Below, piece after piece: positions 7,072 to 15,161 of a DNA stretch of 64,000 nt. Both the position numbers and the translations under genes were made by a program. The DNA is taken from assembly GCA_048262655.1 (NCBI GenBank), contig JBLXEY010000001.1, positions 248,001 through 312,000 of the forward strand, written 5' to 3'. Source of the DNA: JABMNT01 sp048262655 (GTDB lineage Bacteria > Pseudomonadota > Alphaproteobacteria > Rhodospirillales > Casp-alpha2). The notes under the pieces are model-generated. The model saw only the letters and a program-made list of their open reading frames with translations, had not been told where the DNA came from and made no database searches. Position 1 is the first letter of the stretch; the number at the start of each line of letters is the position of its first letter.

Positions 7072-8247
7072 TCCTGCCAAGGGGGTAATCGCAAACATTG
7101 CGAAGGTCGCCGTATAGGAGCCAGCCAAGGCATGGCCCCCGGCGATTGCTGCGGGTCCGATCATGACACCGGCATAGGTTACCACCATTGATGAGCCCGT
7201 TGCGCTGCTGGCTAGACCTTTCGGTGCCAATCGTGCGACTTCAGCCAAGTATACCCCATTCCAGCCAACAGCCGTCAGCCCCATCACCGCAAAGAGCATA
7301 TAAACAAGAAAGGGCGGCGTGCCAGCGTTGAGAAGCCCGATAATTACCGCCGCGATGGCTGTCACCAAGGTAATGCCGATCAATACGCCACTAGGGCTTG
7401 CCGTTCGGTCAGCGAGCCATCCCCATAATATACGCCCGCTAACTCCGGCGACCTGTAAAACGGCAAGTACGGCTCCGGCTTCAATCAGGCTAAAGGATAA
7501 ATCTGCCACCAGCATGGTCACGGTAAAGGTTGAAATCCCGACCTGCATTGCTGAAAACGTAAACGCAGACAACGAAACCGCGCGCAAGCCGCCATGTTTC
7601 CAAACAATTTTCGCATCATTAAATGGGTTGGCACGCAGCTTTACCGTCTCGTCGCGATCTTGATCCCAATGGCGTCGGAAAACCGATATCATAATCATAA
7701 ACGCCAACGAAACCATAGCGCCGATTACCAATGCCATTTCCCAACCAAAAGTCAAAGCCAGCGATGGCCCGGCTAAACCGGCAATGACACCCCCCAAAGG
7801 AACGCCCGTTTGTTTAATGGAGAAGACAAGATTCCTGTTTCGATTGTTGGTAACCTTCATCAGCATATGAGAAGACGGCGGGTTGGTGAGGCCATATCCC
7901 AATCCGGCAAAAAAAGCGCCAATCGCAACTGCCGCCAGTGCGTGGATAATCGTCAACAAGCCGCCGATCGCGACAAAGAAAAGGGCCAGTTGCGAACATC
8001 TTAACGCACCGTAGCGCCTGACCACGACCCCACCGACAACCGACGTCATCATTGCACCGATGTAAATACAACTGACCTGAAGCCCGATAAGCGAACCCGG
8101 AACACCATGCGCCGCAGCCAGTTCCGGTGCGATTGCTGACGGCAGAATCGTACTCATACTGGCCAGCGCCTGCACCAAAAGGGTGACGCAGACGACCGTC
8201 GGCAAGGCAGTATAGGGAGTTTGTGGAGACGCGGACAACGAGGACAT
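7024..8247 (-). CDS. Major facilitator superfamily transporter
   Basis: About 407 residues with twelve predicted membrane helices, a normal length for MFS carriers. The loop after helix 2 (GGVVVRRYGALR) is the degenerate motif A and IKQTGVPLGGVIAG in helix 5 is the antiporter-like motif C region; GWLADRTASP repeats motif A in the second half. The CynX/NimT or general permease group is likely, but the substrate cannot be read from sequence. I place the start at the ATG at 8247; an ATG at 8289 adds 14 residues and neither has a good ribosome site. Its 3' end overlaps the EF-hand gene by 48 nt in convergent orientation. Confidence 0.85.
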   Translation of the reverse strand: MSSLSASPQTPYTALPTVVCVTLLVQALASMSTILPSAIAPELAAAHGVPGSLIGLQVSCIYIGAMMTSVVGGVVVRRYGALRCSQLALFFVAIGGLLTIIHALAAVAIGAFFAGLGYGLTNPPSSHMLMKVTNNRNRNLVFSIKQTGVPLGGVIAGLAGPSLALTFGWEMALVIGAMVSLAFMIMISVFRRHWDQDRDETVKLRANPFNDAKIVWKHGGLRAVSLSAFTFSAMQVGISTFTVTMLVADLSFSLIEAGAVLAVLQVAGVSGRILWGWLADRTASPSGVLIGITLVTAIAAVIIGLLNAGTPPFLVYMLFAVMGLTAVGWNGVYLAEVARLAPKGLASSATGSSMVVTYAGVMIGPAAIAGGHALAGSYTATFAMFAITPLAGLFFVLQARKFGKSQG

Positions 8248-8354
8248 CCAAACACATAAGTGATTTCTGATGCCGCTAGTAGGTCTCATTTCTGGAACAA
8301 TTACAATGATGCAATTGTTTGTTTAAACGCCACCCAACAACACCCCCAAACGGA

Positions 8355-8738
8355 TCAAGCTTCCGCAATGGCTTCGATCTCCAGCAACCAGGCTTCATCA
8401 AAAATACCCGCGATAACGACCGATTGCGCCGGCGCACAAGCCCCAAGAGCCTTCGCCCGTGCAGCACGGTTCTCAAGCGCATATTTGCGATCAGCCAGAA
8501 AGATGGTCACCTTCACTAGGTTTTCGACGGTCATTCCGCCTGCCGTTAACTGGGCAATAACATTCTGCCATGCAAGAGCTGCCTGTTCGCTAAACGTCGG
8601 CGGGACGTCACCATCGCGCGTGGCGGGGATCTGACCACTGATATAGAGACGGCGCATTGTATCTCTGACTTCAACGGCCTGTGAATAGCCTCCAGCTGAT
8701 GCCGGCGCATCTTCCGCATTAATTAACTTTAACACCAT
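8355..8738 (-). CDS. Rid (YjgF/YER057c/UK114) family protein, Arg-less
   Basis: A 127-residue Rid-family protein. The signatures are GGYSQAVEV, LYISGQIPATRDGDVP, FSEQAALAWQNVIAQLTAGGM and the closing LEIEAIAEA. RidA proper hydrolyses reactive enamine/imine intermediates using an Arg in the PARS/T motif near residue 105; here that position reads PAQS, so the catalytic Arg is replaced by Gln and RidA-type deaminase activity is doubtful. Members lacking this Arg form other Rid subgroups of mostly unknown role. It is a single cytoplasmic gene; a perfect palindrome about 76 nt upstream of the start may control it. Confidence 0.82.
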   Translation of the reverse strand: MVLKLINAEDAPASAGGYSQAVEVRDTMRRLYISGQIPATRDGDVPPTFSEQAALAWQNVIAQLTAGGMTVENLVKVTIFLADRKYALENRAARAKALGACAPAQSVVIAGIFDEAWLLEIEAIAEA

Positions 8739-8813
8739 TTGTTACCTGCCCTGTGTACGGATCGCGAATCATACTTACCTGAAGGTTTAACATGTTTAGC
8801 CCGGGAAATGGAA

Positions 8814-8831
8814 TTACATGAGGTCATGTAA
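8814..8831. promoter_or_regulatory. Perfect 18-nt palindrome, candidate operator upstream of the Rid gene
   Basis: The arms TTACATGA and TCATGTAA are exact inverted repeats around a GG spacer. The element lies 76-93 nt upstream of the Rid start and behind the stop of the 86-residue ORF, in otherwise noncoding sequence. The short AT-rich arms and 10-nt centre-to-centre geometry are what dimeric HTH repressors bind; it is not followed by a T-run, so a terminator is unlikely. Confidence 0.45.
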
Positions 8832-8954
8832 CGATATGCCAGAACCGCATGTAGCAAGGGGCAGGCGTGCCTTACAACCCTGTGTTTCTCGATAGGCCAG
8901 ATCAAACAAACGAGCTGGCTATATAAGTGACCCCGTCGCCAGAGAAACTGGGGA

Positions 8955-9215
8955 TCAGTTTATCATTGATGTCCCCATCTTTTCCGTTCCGATCATGAGG
9001 ACTTCCGTAATTTCGCGGTCAAACACGACCGCATACCCACTGCCATCAAAATAATCGATCATCCATGCACCCTTAACTGCACGATTTTCTATCGTTGCAA
9101 TGCTTCCATCTTCCAATCGAACAACACTACCATTAGTATATGTATTTCCGTACTCTTTATCGATATTTTTTGCCAAATCTTTGTGCCTCGGTAAATTATC
9201 GCATGCAAAAAGCAA
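8955..9215 (-). CDS. Small hypothetical protein
   Basis: An 86-residue frame with no recognised domain. The sequence has a short beta-rich pattern (GSVVRLEDGSIATIEN, GAWMIDYFDGSGYAVVFDREITEVLMIG) that suggests a small barrel. It has no signal peptide. It lies in the AT-rich stretch left of the HTH-PAS regulator, is transcribed away from it, and shares the intervening 116 nt as a potential divergent promoter region. Could be real or spurious; the low-complexity-free sequence favours a real gene. Confidence 0.45.
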   Translation of the reverse strand: MLFACDNLPRHKDLAKNIDKEYGNTYTNGSVVRLEDGSIATIENRAVKGAWMIDYFDGSGYAVVFDREITEVLMIGTEKMGTSMIN

Positions 9216-9331
9216 TTATAAATGGTATTTCGTTTGACGGCAATTATTCAATTGGATATTTTTCACCAACATATATGGTAGAATTTCTATCACTTAAATC
9301 AAATACAAACCACCGGCCCGGAGCAATCGTC

Positions 9332-10231
9332 ATGCCCTCCATTAAATTGCTTTCATCGCTGCAGGCTTTTTCTGAAGTGGCGCGATTGGGTTCCATTTCT
9401 GCAGCGTCGTCAACACTGGGGATTGGCCGCGCCACAATTCGGGATCATCTGGCGCGGTTAGCCGATGAACTAAACAACAGCTACCCCTTGGTCGACACGT
9501 CTCAGGAGCATGGGGTTTTAACGGAAGCCGGCACGGACCTGTACCTGGAGATCAAGTCCGTATTCGAGACGCTAGAACAAGCTATAGACAGCGTCAAAAA
9601 TCGAGGGGCGCTCGGCGGCGATTCAGAGATGCATAAATTTTACTGCGAGCCAAAAAACCCGGCAACAATAGATAAGGGCGGCGCCGTTCCGCTCATTCAA
9701 CGGGCGTGGCGGGCGTGGCGTTCGAACGGTATCAGCCCCGAAAGCGATTCACTTGCGCCCCTGCGCCCCTGGCTGATTGTTTACAGAAAAATTGGAAATG
9801 AGTGGTTACTCGTCGACGTTGGCAAAAAATCCAGCTTCGCGACGTGGTTTGGCCCCGCAAACGCCCGAAGGGCAAGATCACAAAAGTCACGATATGATTT
9901 AACGTCCGATAGCTGCAAGCGCCACACAATGCACGCATATGACACAGCATTGGCCCATTACGCCCCCCGCTACGACCATGTCTACACCCATTTTTCGCGT
10001 GAGGTCGACGGTGCTGTCGATTGGGTCTCCTATCAACGCCTTATTATGCCCCTTCGATGGTCAGAAAAAACGACACAATACGACGCGTTCGATAACGACA
10101 ACGTTGTTGGCGTTATGATCGCCAGAACAAATCAGATCTTGATCAAAGCACTTGATGATAAGCATCGACACCTTTTGCCTGACGAATTGTTGATGGAATT
10201 CGACCCCTACAACGAAGACAGTATGTTGTGA
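9332..10231 (+). CDS. LysR-type HTH regulator with PAS-like C-terminal domain
   Basis: About 299 residues from the ATG at 9332 (CGGAG nine nt upstream); the frame is open 64 codons further left but without family similarity. Residues 1-75 are a LysR-type winged helix (LLSSLQAFSEVARLGSISAAS, then the recognition region LGIGRATIRDHLARLADEL, and GVLTEAGTDLYLEI). The rest does not look like the LysR ligand-binding domain: it has a compact alpha/beta part (PLRPWLIVYRKIGNEWLLVDV ... FDNDNVVGVMIARTNQI) that resembles a PAS sensor, tentatively. Its stop overlaps the GTG start of the next gene (GTGA), so the two products are made together and probably act in one pathway, the regulator likely sensing or controlling the neighbour's product. 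Confidence 0.65.
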   Translation: MPSIKLLSSLQAFSEVARLGSISAASSTLGIGRATIRDHLARLADELNNSYPLVDTSQEHGVLTEAGTDLYLEIKSVFETLEQAIDSVKNRGALGGDSEMHKFYCEPKNPATIDKGGAVPLIQRAWRAWRSNGISPESDSLAPLRPWLIVYRKIGNEWLLVDVGKKSSFATWFGPANARRARSQKSRYDLTSDSCKRHTMHAYDTALAHYAPRYDHVYTHFSREVDGAVDWVSYQRLIMPLRWSEKTTQYDAFDNDNVVGVMIARTNQILIKALDDKHRHLLPDELLMEFDPYNEDSML

Positions 10232-10935
10232 ATTTTCTCAAATACATAAACAATGCCAATACATCGGCTGAACTGGTTCAAGAACGTGGCATTACACCAT
10301 ACTTGAGCAATGATTTTAGAAAATTCAAAAAGATCAGCCACCAAATACGTGGCCAGTCCCCCTACCCTGTTTTTGACCCAGATACCCCGGGATTTAAGGC
10401 AAATGACGGCTTGTGGCTAATGGGCCAAGATATCGGCGGCGAAATTGTCCAACTTCAGGCGATGCGCTTTCTTGATCTCACAAATATGACCCTTGCGGAA
10501 CATCTTGGTCAGAACCCAGATTACTACGCCGATCCGGGCATCGACTTTGACTATGATAAAACTGAATTTGAAGCATCACATATCACAGCCGAGATAACCG
10601 GGCGGGTCCTGTATCATGGAGAGTTTTGGTTATCTCCATCATTTCGGGGCGGTGGATTTACGGGTGTATTCCCACGAATGTTATTGACCATTGCAATCCA
10701 AAAATGGGACCCCGACTGGATATTTGGACTACAAGCTGAGGCGCAAGCTTACCGGGGGCTTGGGCAAAAAGAAGGATATGTTCACACAGATATGCGCGGT
10801 ATTCGCTGGGCCAAACGCGACGGTAGCTTCATTGATGACGCTATCGTCTGGTTTGATGTAAAAGACATGCGTGGATTGCTCAGATTTGAGCCTGTCGACA
10901 TCTGGAACGGCCTTGAAGCATTAAGAAGACGCTAG
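10228..10935 (+). CDS. GNAT/acyltransferase-like protein coupled to the HTH-PAS regulator
   Basis: 235 residues starting at a GTG that overlaps the upstream stop by 4 nt. The C-terminal half looks like an acyltransferase of the GNAT fold: a beta strand TGRVLYHGEFWLSPSFRGGG supplies the Arg-Gly-Gly type acyl-CoA loop, followed by helix FPRMLLTIAIQKWDPDW, strand IFGLQ and the motif B-like YRGLGQKEGYVHTDMRGIRW. The N-terminal half (FDPDTPGFKANDGLWLMGQ, IVQLQAMRFLDLTN) is unassigned. No signal peptide. The arrangement of a regulator plus acyltransferase recalls signal-synthase pairs such as LuxI/LuxR only in outline; there is no direct sequence support for homoserine lactone synthesis. Confidence 0.5.
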   Translation: MNFLKYINNANTSAELVQERGITPYLSNDFRKFKKISHQIRGQSPYPVFDPDTPGFKANDGLWLMGQDIGGEIVQLQAMRFLDLTNMTLAEHLGQNPDYYADPGIDFDYDKTEFEASHITAEITGRVLYHGEFWLSPSFRGGGFTGVFPRMLLTIAIQKWDPDWIFGLQAEAQAYRGLGQKEGYVHTDMRGIRWAKRDGSFIDDAIVWFDVKDMRGLLRFEPVDIWNGLEALRRR

Positions 10936-11127
10936 GCAAGCGATCCAGAGCCAATGCGAAGCGAGCTGTGAGTATCGTCCCATAGCTTGCAAACACTATA
11001 TAACGAGAGGACAAAAAAGAGTTATATGGAGTAGAACACAAACCCAGAAAGGTAAAAAAAGAGCCCAGGCTGCTAATCGTATCTACCGACATGAACGTTC
11101 AAATGGATATTACAGGATAGTTTTTTC

Positions 11128-12003
11128 ATGAAATTTGTCAGCTACAACATTCAATATGGAACCGGAAAAGACGGAACTATTGATCTGCCCCGTATCGCCA
11201 GGGAAATTGGTGATGCCGATGTCATCGCATTGCAAGAAGTTGAACGCTTCAATTCAACGACAGGCATGGTTGATCAAGTCGCAGCCCTGTCGGACCTGTT
11301 TCCCACACACTACGTCGCCTATGGCGCTGGTGTCGATTTGGATGCCAGCTACAAAAATGATTCCGGGCATGTGGTCAATCGTCGGCGCCAGTTCGGGAAT
11401 ATGATCCTGAGCAAAACGCCGCTTATTTCCAGCCGCAATCACCTGTTGCCAAAGTACGGCATGGTCGGCCCCTTGGCATTGCAACGATCGGCACTTGAAG
11501 GGGTCATCGATTGCGAGCTTGGCTTGATCCGGGTCTACAGCGTCCATTTGGGTCATGCAGCGGCTCCCGAGCGGACAAAACAAATCAGTGCGTTAAAACG
11601 CATCGTCAAGCATGCCCCGCAAAACGGTGGCTTATGGAGCGGCAAATACGTCGGCAAACACTGGACAAAAGACGGCCCCCAACCGCCGATGCCAGCACCT
11701 GCATTGCTCTTGGGTGATTTCAATCTGGAGCCTGGCTCACGCGAATATGAACAGTTGGTCGGCCCGACGGATAAAAAATATGGCCTGCTGACGCCTCTCA
11801 ATGGATTGGTCGATATCTGGACCCATTTAAAACACCCTCTGGATGGCCCGGAAACCAAAACCTGTCCAGATGACGCAGGCGACATGCGGATTGATTACGC
11901 CTTTTCGACTGTCGATCTGGCGGGCAAAGCTTCAGCCATGCGGGTTGATCAAAGCGCTCAAGGTTCGGATCACCACCCCATATACATTGAATTTGAGAGT
12001 TGA
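11128..12003 (+). CDS. Endonuclease/exonuclease/phosphatase (EEP) family hydrolase
   Basis: 291 residues of the metal-dependent EEP fold (DNase I, sphingomyelinase, inositol phosphatase). Catalytic positions are visible: Asn in VSYNIQYG, Glu in ALQEVE, the Asp-x-Asn in LLGDFNLEPGS, Asp in RIDYAF and the final SDHHP. It has no signal peptide, so a cytoplasmic role on a nucleic acid, phospholipid or phosphate ester is likely; the family is too broad to choose. The 192-nt upstream gap has no gene and contains only a weak inverted repeat (atataac/gttatat near 11000). Its 3' end converges on flgG. Confidence 0.85.
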   Translation: MKFVSYNIQYGTGKDGTIDLPRIAREIGDADVIALQEVERFNSTTGMVDQVAALSDLFPTHYVAYGAGVDLDASYKNDSGHVVNRRRQFGNMILSKTPLISSRNHLLPKYGMVGPLALQRSALEGVIDCELGLIRVYSVHLGHAAAPERTKQISALKRIVKHAPQNGGLWSGKYVGKHWTKDGPQPPMPAPALLLGDFNLEPGSREYEQLVGPTDKKYGLLTPLNGLVDIWTHLKHPLDGPETKTCPDDAGDMRIDYAFSTVDLAGKASAMRVDQSAQGSDHHPIYIEFES

Positions 12004-12010
12004 GTAGAGG

Positions 12011-12036
12011 CTGGGGGGGAGACCAATACCCCCCAC
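12011..12036. terminator. Possible bidirectional hairpin between EEP gene and flgG
   Basis: A run of seven G and a run of six C, nine nucleotides apart, can form a six-base-pair G/C stem between the two convergent stops. No T-tract follows on either strand, so the assignment as a terminator is weak. Confidence 0.3.
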
Positions 12037-12054
12037 CCCTTAGCGCGATTTCAT

Positions 12055-12837
12055 CTACTTGGCACCAATAGGTGCTTTCATCCGATCCGCGGTAGTCATG
12101 ACCTTGGAGTTCATGTCATAGGCTCTTTGCGCTTTGATAAGTTTTGTGATTTCATCAATCGGGTTTACATTTGATGTTTCAACAAAACCCTGCAGAATGG
12201 CGCCACTACCTCCCTGACCCGGATTAACAACCGTTGCCTGACCGGACTGTTCCGAAGCCGAGAACAAATTGTTGCCAATTGGAGACAATCCCCCTTCGTT
12301 GGCAAACAGAGCCACCTGAATAATTCCGACCGTGACGGGGTTTTCCTGTCCCGGAATCTTTGCGACCACTTCACCCGTCGAATTGACGGTAATCTTTTGC
12401 GTATTGGCGGGAAGATTGATGCCCGGTTGAACAGGGAACCCATCTTGTGTCACAACTTGGCCTTCCGGGCTTAGTTGAAAATTGCCATCCCGCGAATATG
12501 CGACTTCTCCGTTCGGAAGTTGAATTTGAAAATATCCGCTTCCCTGAACCGCGACGTCCAACGGATTTTGCGTCGACTTCAAAAAACCTTGCTCCGTGAT
12601 ACGATAGGTCGCCGCCGCTTTGACACCCAATCCGCGGTGAACACCACCCGGCACCTGATCGCCCGGCGATGATTCCTTGGTCGCAGGGCGTGCCGAATTC
12701 TTATAAATAAGTGCATTAAACTCGATCCGCCGACGCTGAAATCCAGTCGTATTCATATTCGCCAGATTGTTTGCGATGACTTCAGTTCTTCTCTCTTGTG
12801 CGAGCATACCTGAAGCTGCTGTTTGTAAGGCCTGCAT
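12055..12837 (-). CDS. flgG: Flagellar distal rod protein FlgG (isolated copy)
   Basis: 260 residues, the usual length of FlgG. The N-terminus MQALQTAASGMLAQERR with VIANNLANMNTTGFQRRR is the conserved rod/hook signature, followed by FlgG-type LDVAVQGSGYFQI, AYSRDGNFQLSPEGQVVTQ and the C-terminal YVETSNVN-equivalent FVETSNVNPIDEITKLIKAQRAYDMNSK. The ATG at 12837 has AGGA nine nt upstream; the in-frame extension to 12888 adds 17 unrelated residues. FlgG is normally encoded in flgF-flgG-flgA-flgH clusters, but no other flagellar gene is present here: upstream lie the Bat-like genes and downstream a convergent hydrolase. It may be the main copy separated from its cluster or a second copy. Confidence 0.88.
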   Translation of the reverse strand: MQALQTAASGMLAQERRTEVIANNLANMNTTGFQRRRIEFNALIYKNSARPATKESSPGDQVPGGVHRGLGVKAAATYRITEQGFLKSTQNPLDVAVQGSGYFQIQLPNGEVAYSRDGNFQLSPEGQVVTQDGFPVQPGINLPANTQKITVNSTGEVVAKIPGQENPVTVGIIQVALFANEGGLSPIGNNLFSASEQSGQATVVNPGQGGSGAILQGFVETSNVNPIDEITKLIKAQRAYDMNSKVMTTADRMKAPIGAK

Positions 12838-13046
12838 TTTCCCGTCCTTTGTAAAATCTTCTCGTATCTTCACCCTGATATTCCACAACCGGGATGGAGA
12901 CAGGACATACTATGCACAGCCTGTGCCAATAGAAAAATTTGTTTATTTTCAATTATTTGTACTGCAGTCACCTCTTTAGATGATGACTTCGCTCAATCAC
13001 GAATTGCCAGAACGGCAACTCTTGCCCGGCACTTTTATCTAAAGCC

Positions 13047-15161
13047 CTATCGCCCTTCGCGCCACCACCCGGCCATCAGAATCGAGAGCGCAATCACAAG
13101 TAACGCGACCGGTGGAATAAGCGATAGCTGGCGGACGCCGGATACGACAAAGGCTTGATTTTCAACCAAACCTGCCCATCCACGGCCAACCCGGTCACGA
13201 CCGGGCCGCACCTGTCTCAGATCAGGAAGGCCATCTTTAAGCCAAAATGTACCCGCACCAGTCGCATCGACCAAGGGTGCTGTCAATTTTTCTGTCGTTC
13301 TCAGGTCAGCATATTCAACAGGGTTTAAGGCACCCGATGCGACCCGGGTTTCAAAAGTGCCATCACTGACGACATACAAGCCGGCCTCATCAGCCGTCAG
13401 AGTGGCAACGGCAACCCCATCATTATCACGCGCCATGGGCAGCGTTTGCACACGTCCCGATGGAGACGTAACTGTTAGTGCCGGCAGTTCTTCAGACAAG
13501 CTCATACGACGAACATGTAGATCCTGCCCTCGCATTTCCGCATGCAGGCTCTCTTCTTCAAGATCAGGTTCTTTCATCAACCAATGAGACAATCGACGCA
13601 ACAATTCAGCTTGCGGCCCCCCACCCTCAAAACCCCGGGCCCACAACCAGATATGATCGCTAAGCATGAGGGCGACACGGCCCTTTTCAAGCCGATCCAA
13701 AATCAAAAGTGGTTCCGCGTCGCCAGCATTCATAATCGTTTGCCCTGACCGGACCGACGCTTCGATTTGTCGAAACCAGCGGCCCCAACCCGGTTTCCCC
13801 GGATTGTTTCTATTGATGGGCGCTAAAGAGGGCAAACCGTTGGTTACAGGATGTCGCCGGCCAATTTCGGAAAGTTCCGGGCGAAATGCGACTTCGTTAA
13901 CGCGGCCCGTCGGCGTCGCCGGTAGGGCCTTGTTCAGGGGCGTTTCCGAGAGGCTTCGTGGGCTTGCAAATTCGGGTCCGACTGATAGCAAGAGCGCGCC
14001 CCCGGCGCTGACGTAATCCGTAATATTACGCAGATAAGACGGCGGCAATATATCGCGAACGACATAGCGATCAAAAACAATAAGATCAAATTCGTTCAGC
14101 TTGACCTCAAACAGTTCGCGGATCGGAAAAGCAATCAACGCCAATTCGTTCAATGGTGTAAAATCGTCTTTGGAGGGGGGGCGTAAAATTGTAAAATGGA
14201 CCAGATCAACGGAAGGGTCAGATTTCAATAGATTGCGCCAGGTTCTCTCGCCCGCATGGGGCTGGCCGGAAACCAGTAAAACTTTTAATCGATCGCGAAT
14301 ACCATTTATCACCGCCAGTGTTTTGTTGTTGAGCGTCGATAATTCGCCCTCCACGGGCTTGACCTCAAGCTCAAACACGCTCGGGCCCGCATGATCGAGT
14401 TTAAAGGTAATGGAGTCTTTTTTGCCGACTTCAACCTGCGTTTCCGCAATCACTTCCTGACCACGACGTAGAACTACATCCGCCATCGCCTTGACCGTCG
14501 CCCCAGTTGCTGGCGGGCCTTTATCCTCAACGTGATATTCGATGGTGACATCTTTGCCAACCAAGCCATAGGTGGATGACTTGTTTATAACAAGACGCCT
14601 GTCACGTTCATTGCGCTCGCCGCTCAGCAGGACATGAACCGGCGCACCAAATTCGTCAGATACGTCATCGGCGGGAGCATCATGAATTTGACCATCGGTT
14701 AGAACCAAAGCTCCTGCAAAACGGCCATTTGGTATTTTAGCGACGCCCTCGCGCAAAGCCCGCACCAAATTTGACCCGGGCTCGTTGCCGACGCTCGTGT
14801 TTGGACCAGCGGGCACATCACGCACTTCTATCTCTCGAACTTCCAAATCTGGTTGGCCGTCGATTTGGTTCAACAGTTCTACCCGAGCGCTATCTGTTAT
14901 CGCCTGCCGATCCCCGACATTCTGGCTTGCAGTCTTATCAATGATCAAGAGGGCGACATCAGATTGTGGAATTCGATCTTCCTGAACAAAGCGCGGGTCC
15001 AGTAACGCAAGAATTAAAATTGCCAACCCCAGCAACCGCCACCAGCCCCCGCGGGCTTGCCGGACCAGCGCAATGGCGACGAAAAACAAACCCAGAGCAC
15101 CAACACCAAGTATAAGTGAGACCGGCAATTGTGGAGACAGGACGATCGATGCTGTGTTCAT
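13047..15161 (-). CDS. Membrane protein with VWA/glutamine-amidotransferase-like fold, Bat-type operon
   Basis: 704 residues with two N-terminal membrane helices (LGVGALGLFFVAIALV, RLLGLAILILALL), a large periplasmic part and a C-terminal helix (IPPVALLVIALSILMAGWW). The periplasmic part starts with a VWA-like strand DVALLIIDKTASQN and ALVLTDGQIHDAP, followed by a class I glutamine amidotransferase-like region (LLVSGQPHAGERTW, DLIVFDRYVVRDILPPSYL, ALLLSVGPEFA) lacking an obvious catalytic Cys. Such proteins are found last in MoxR/DUF58/DUF4159 operons. The start overlaps the upstream gene by 4 nt. It probably assembles with the next gene's product in the membrane; the client of the system is unknown. 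Confidence 0.78.
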   Translation of the reverse strand: MNTASIVLSPQLPVSLILGVGALGLFFVAIALVRQARGGWWRLLGLAILILALLDPRFVQEDRIPQSDVALLIIDKTASQNVGDRQAITDSARVELLNQIDGQPDLEVREIEVRDVPAGPNTSVGNEPGSNLVRALREGVAKIPNGRFAGALVLTDGQIHDAPADDVSDEFGAPVHVLLSGERNERDRRLVINKSSTYGLVGKDVTIEYHVEDKGPPATGATVKAMADVVLRRGQEVIAETQVEVGKKDSITFKLDHAGPSVFELEVKPVEGELSTLNNKTLAVINGIRDRLKVLLVSGQPHAGERTWRNLLKSDPSVDLVHFTILRPPSKDDFTPLNELALIAFPIRELFEVKLNEFDLIVFDRYVVRDILPPSYLRNITDYVSAGGALLLSVGPEFASPRSLSETPLNKALPATPTGRVNEVAFRPELSEIGRRHPVTNGLPSLAPINRNNPGKPGWGRWFRQIEASVRSGQTIMNAGDAEPLLILDRLEKGRVALMLSDHIWLWARGFEGGGPQAELLRRLSHWLMKEPDLEEESLHAEMRGQDLHVRRMSLSEELPALTVTSPSGRVQTLPMARDNDGVAVATLTADEAGLYVVSDGTFETRVASGALNPVEYADLRTTEKLTAPLVDATGAGTFWLKDGLPDLRQVRPGRDRVGRGWAGLVENQAFVVSGVRQLSLIPPVALLVIALSILMAGWWREGR

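Noticed and set aside
10975..11030. Weak inverted repeat atataac/gttatat as a regulatory element for the EEP gene
   Set aside because: Seven-nt arms in AT-rich sequence with a 16-nt loop, likely by chance.
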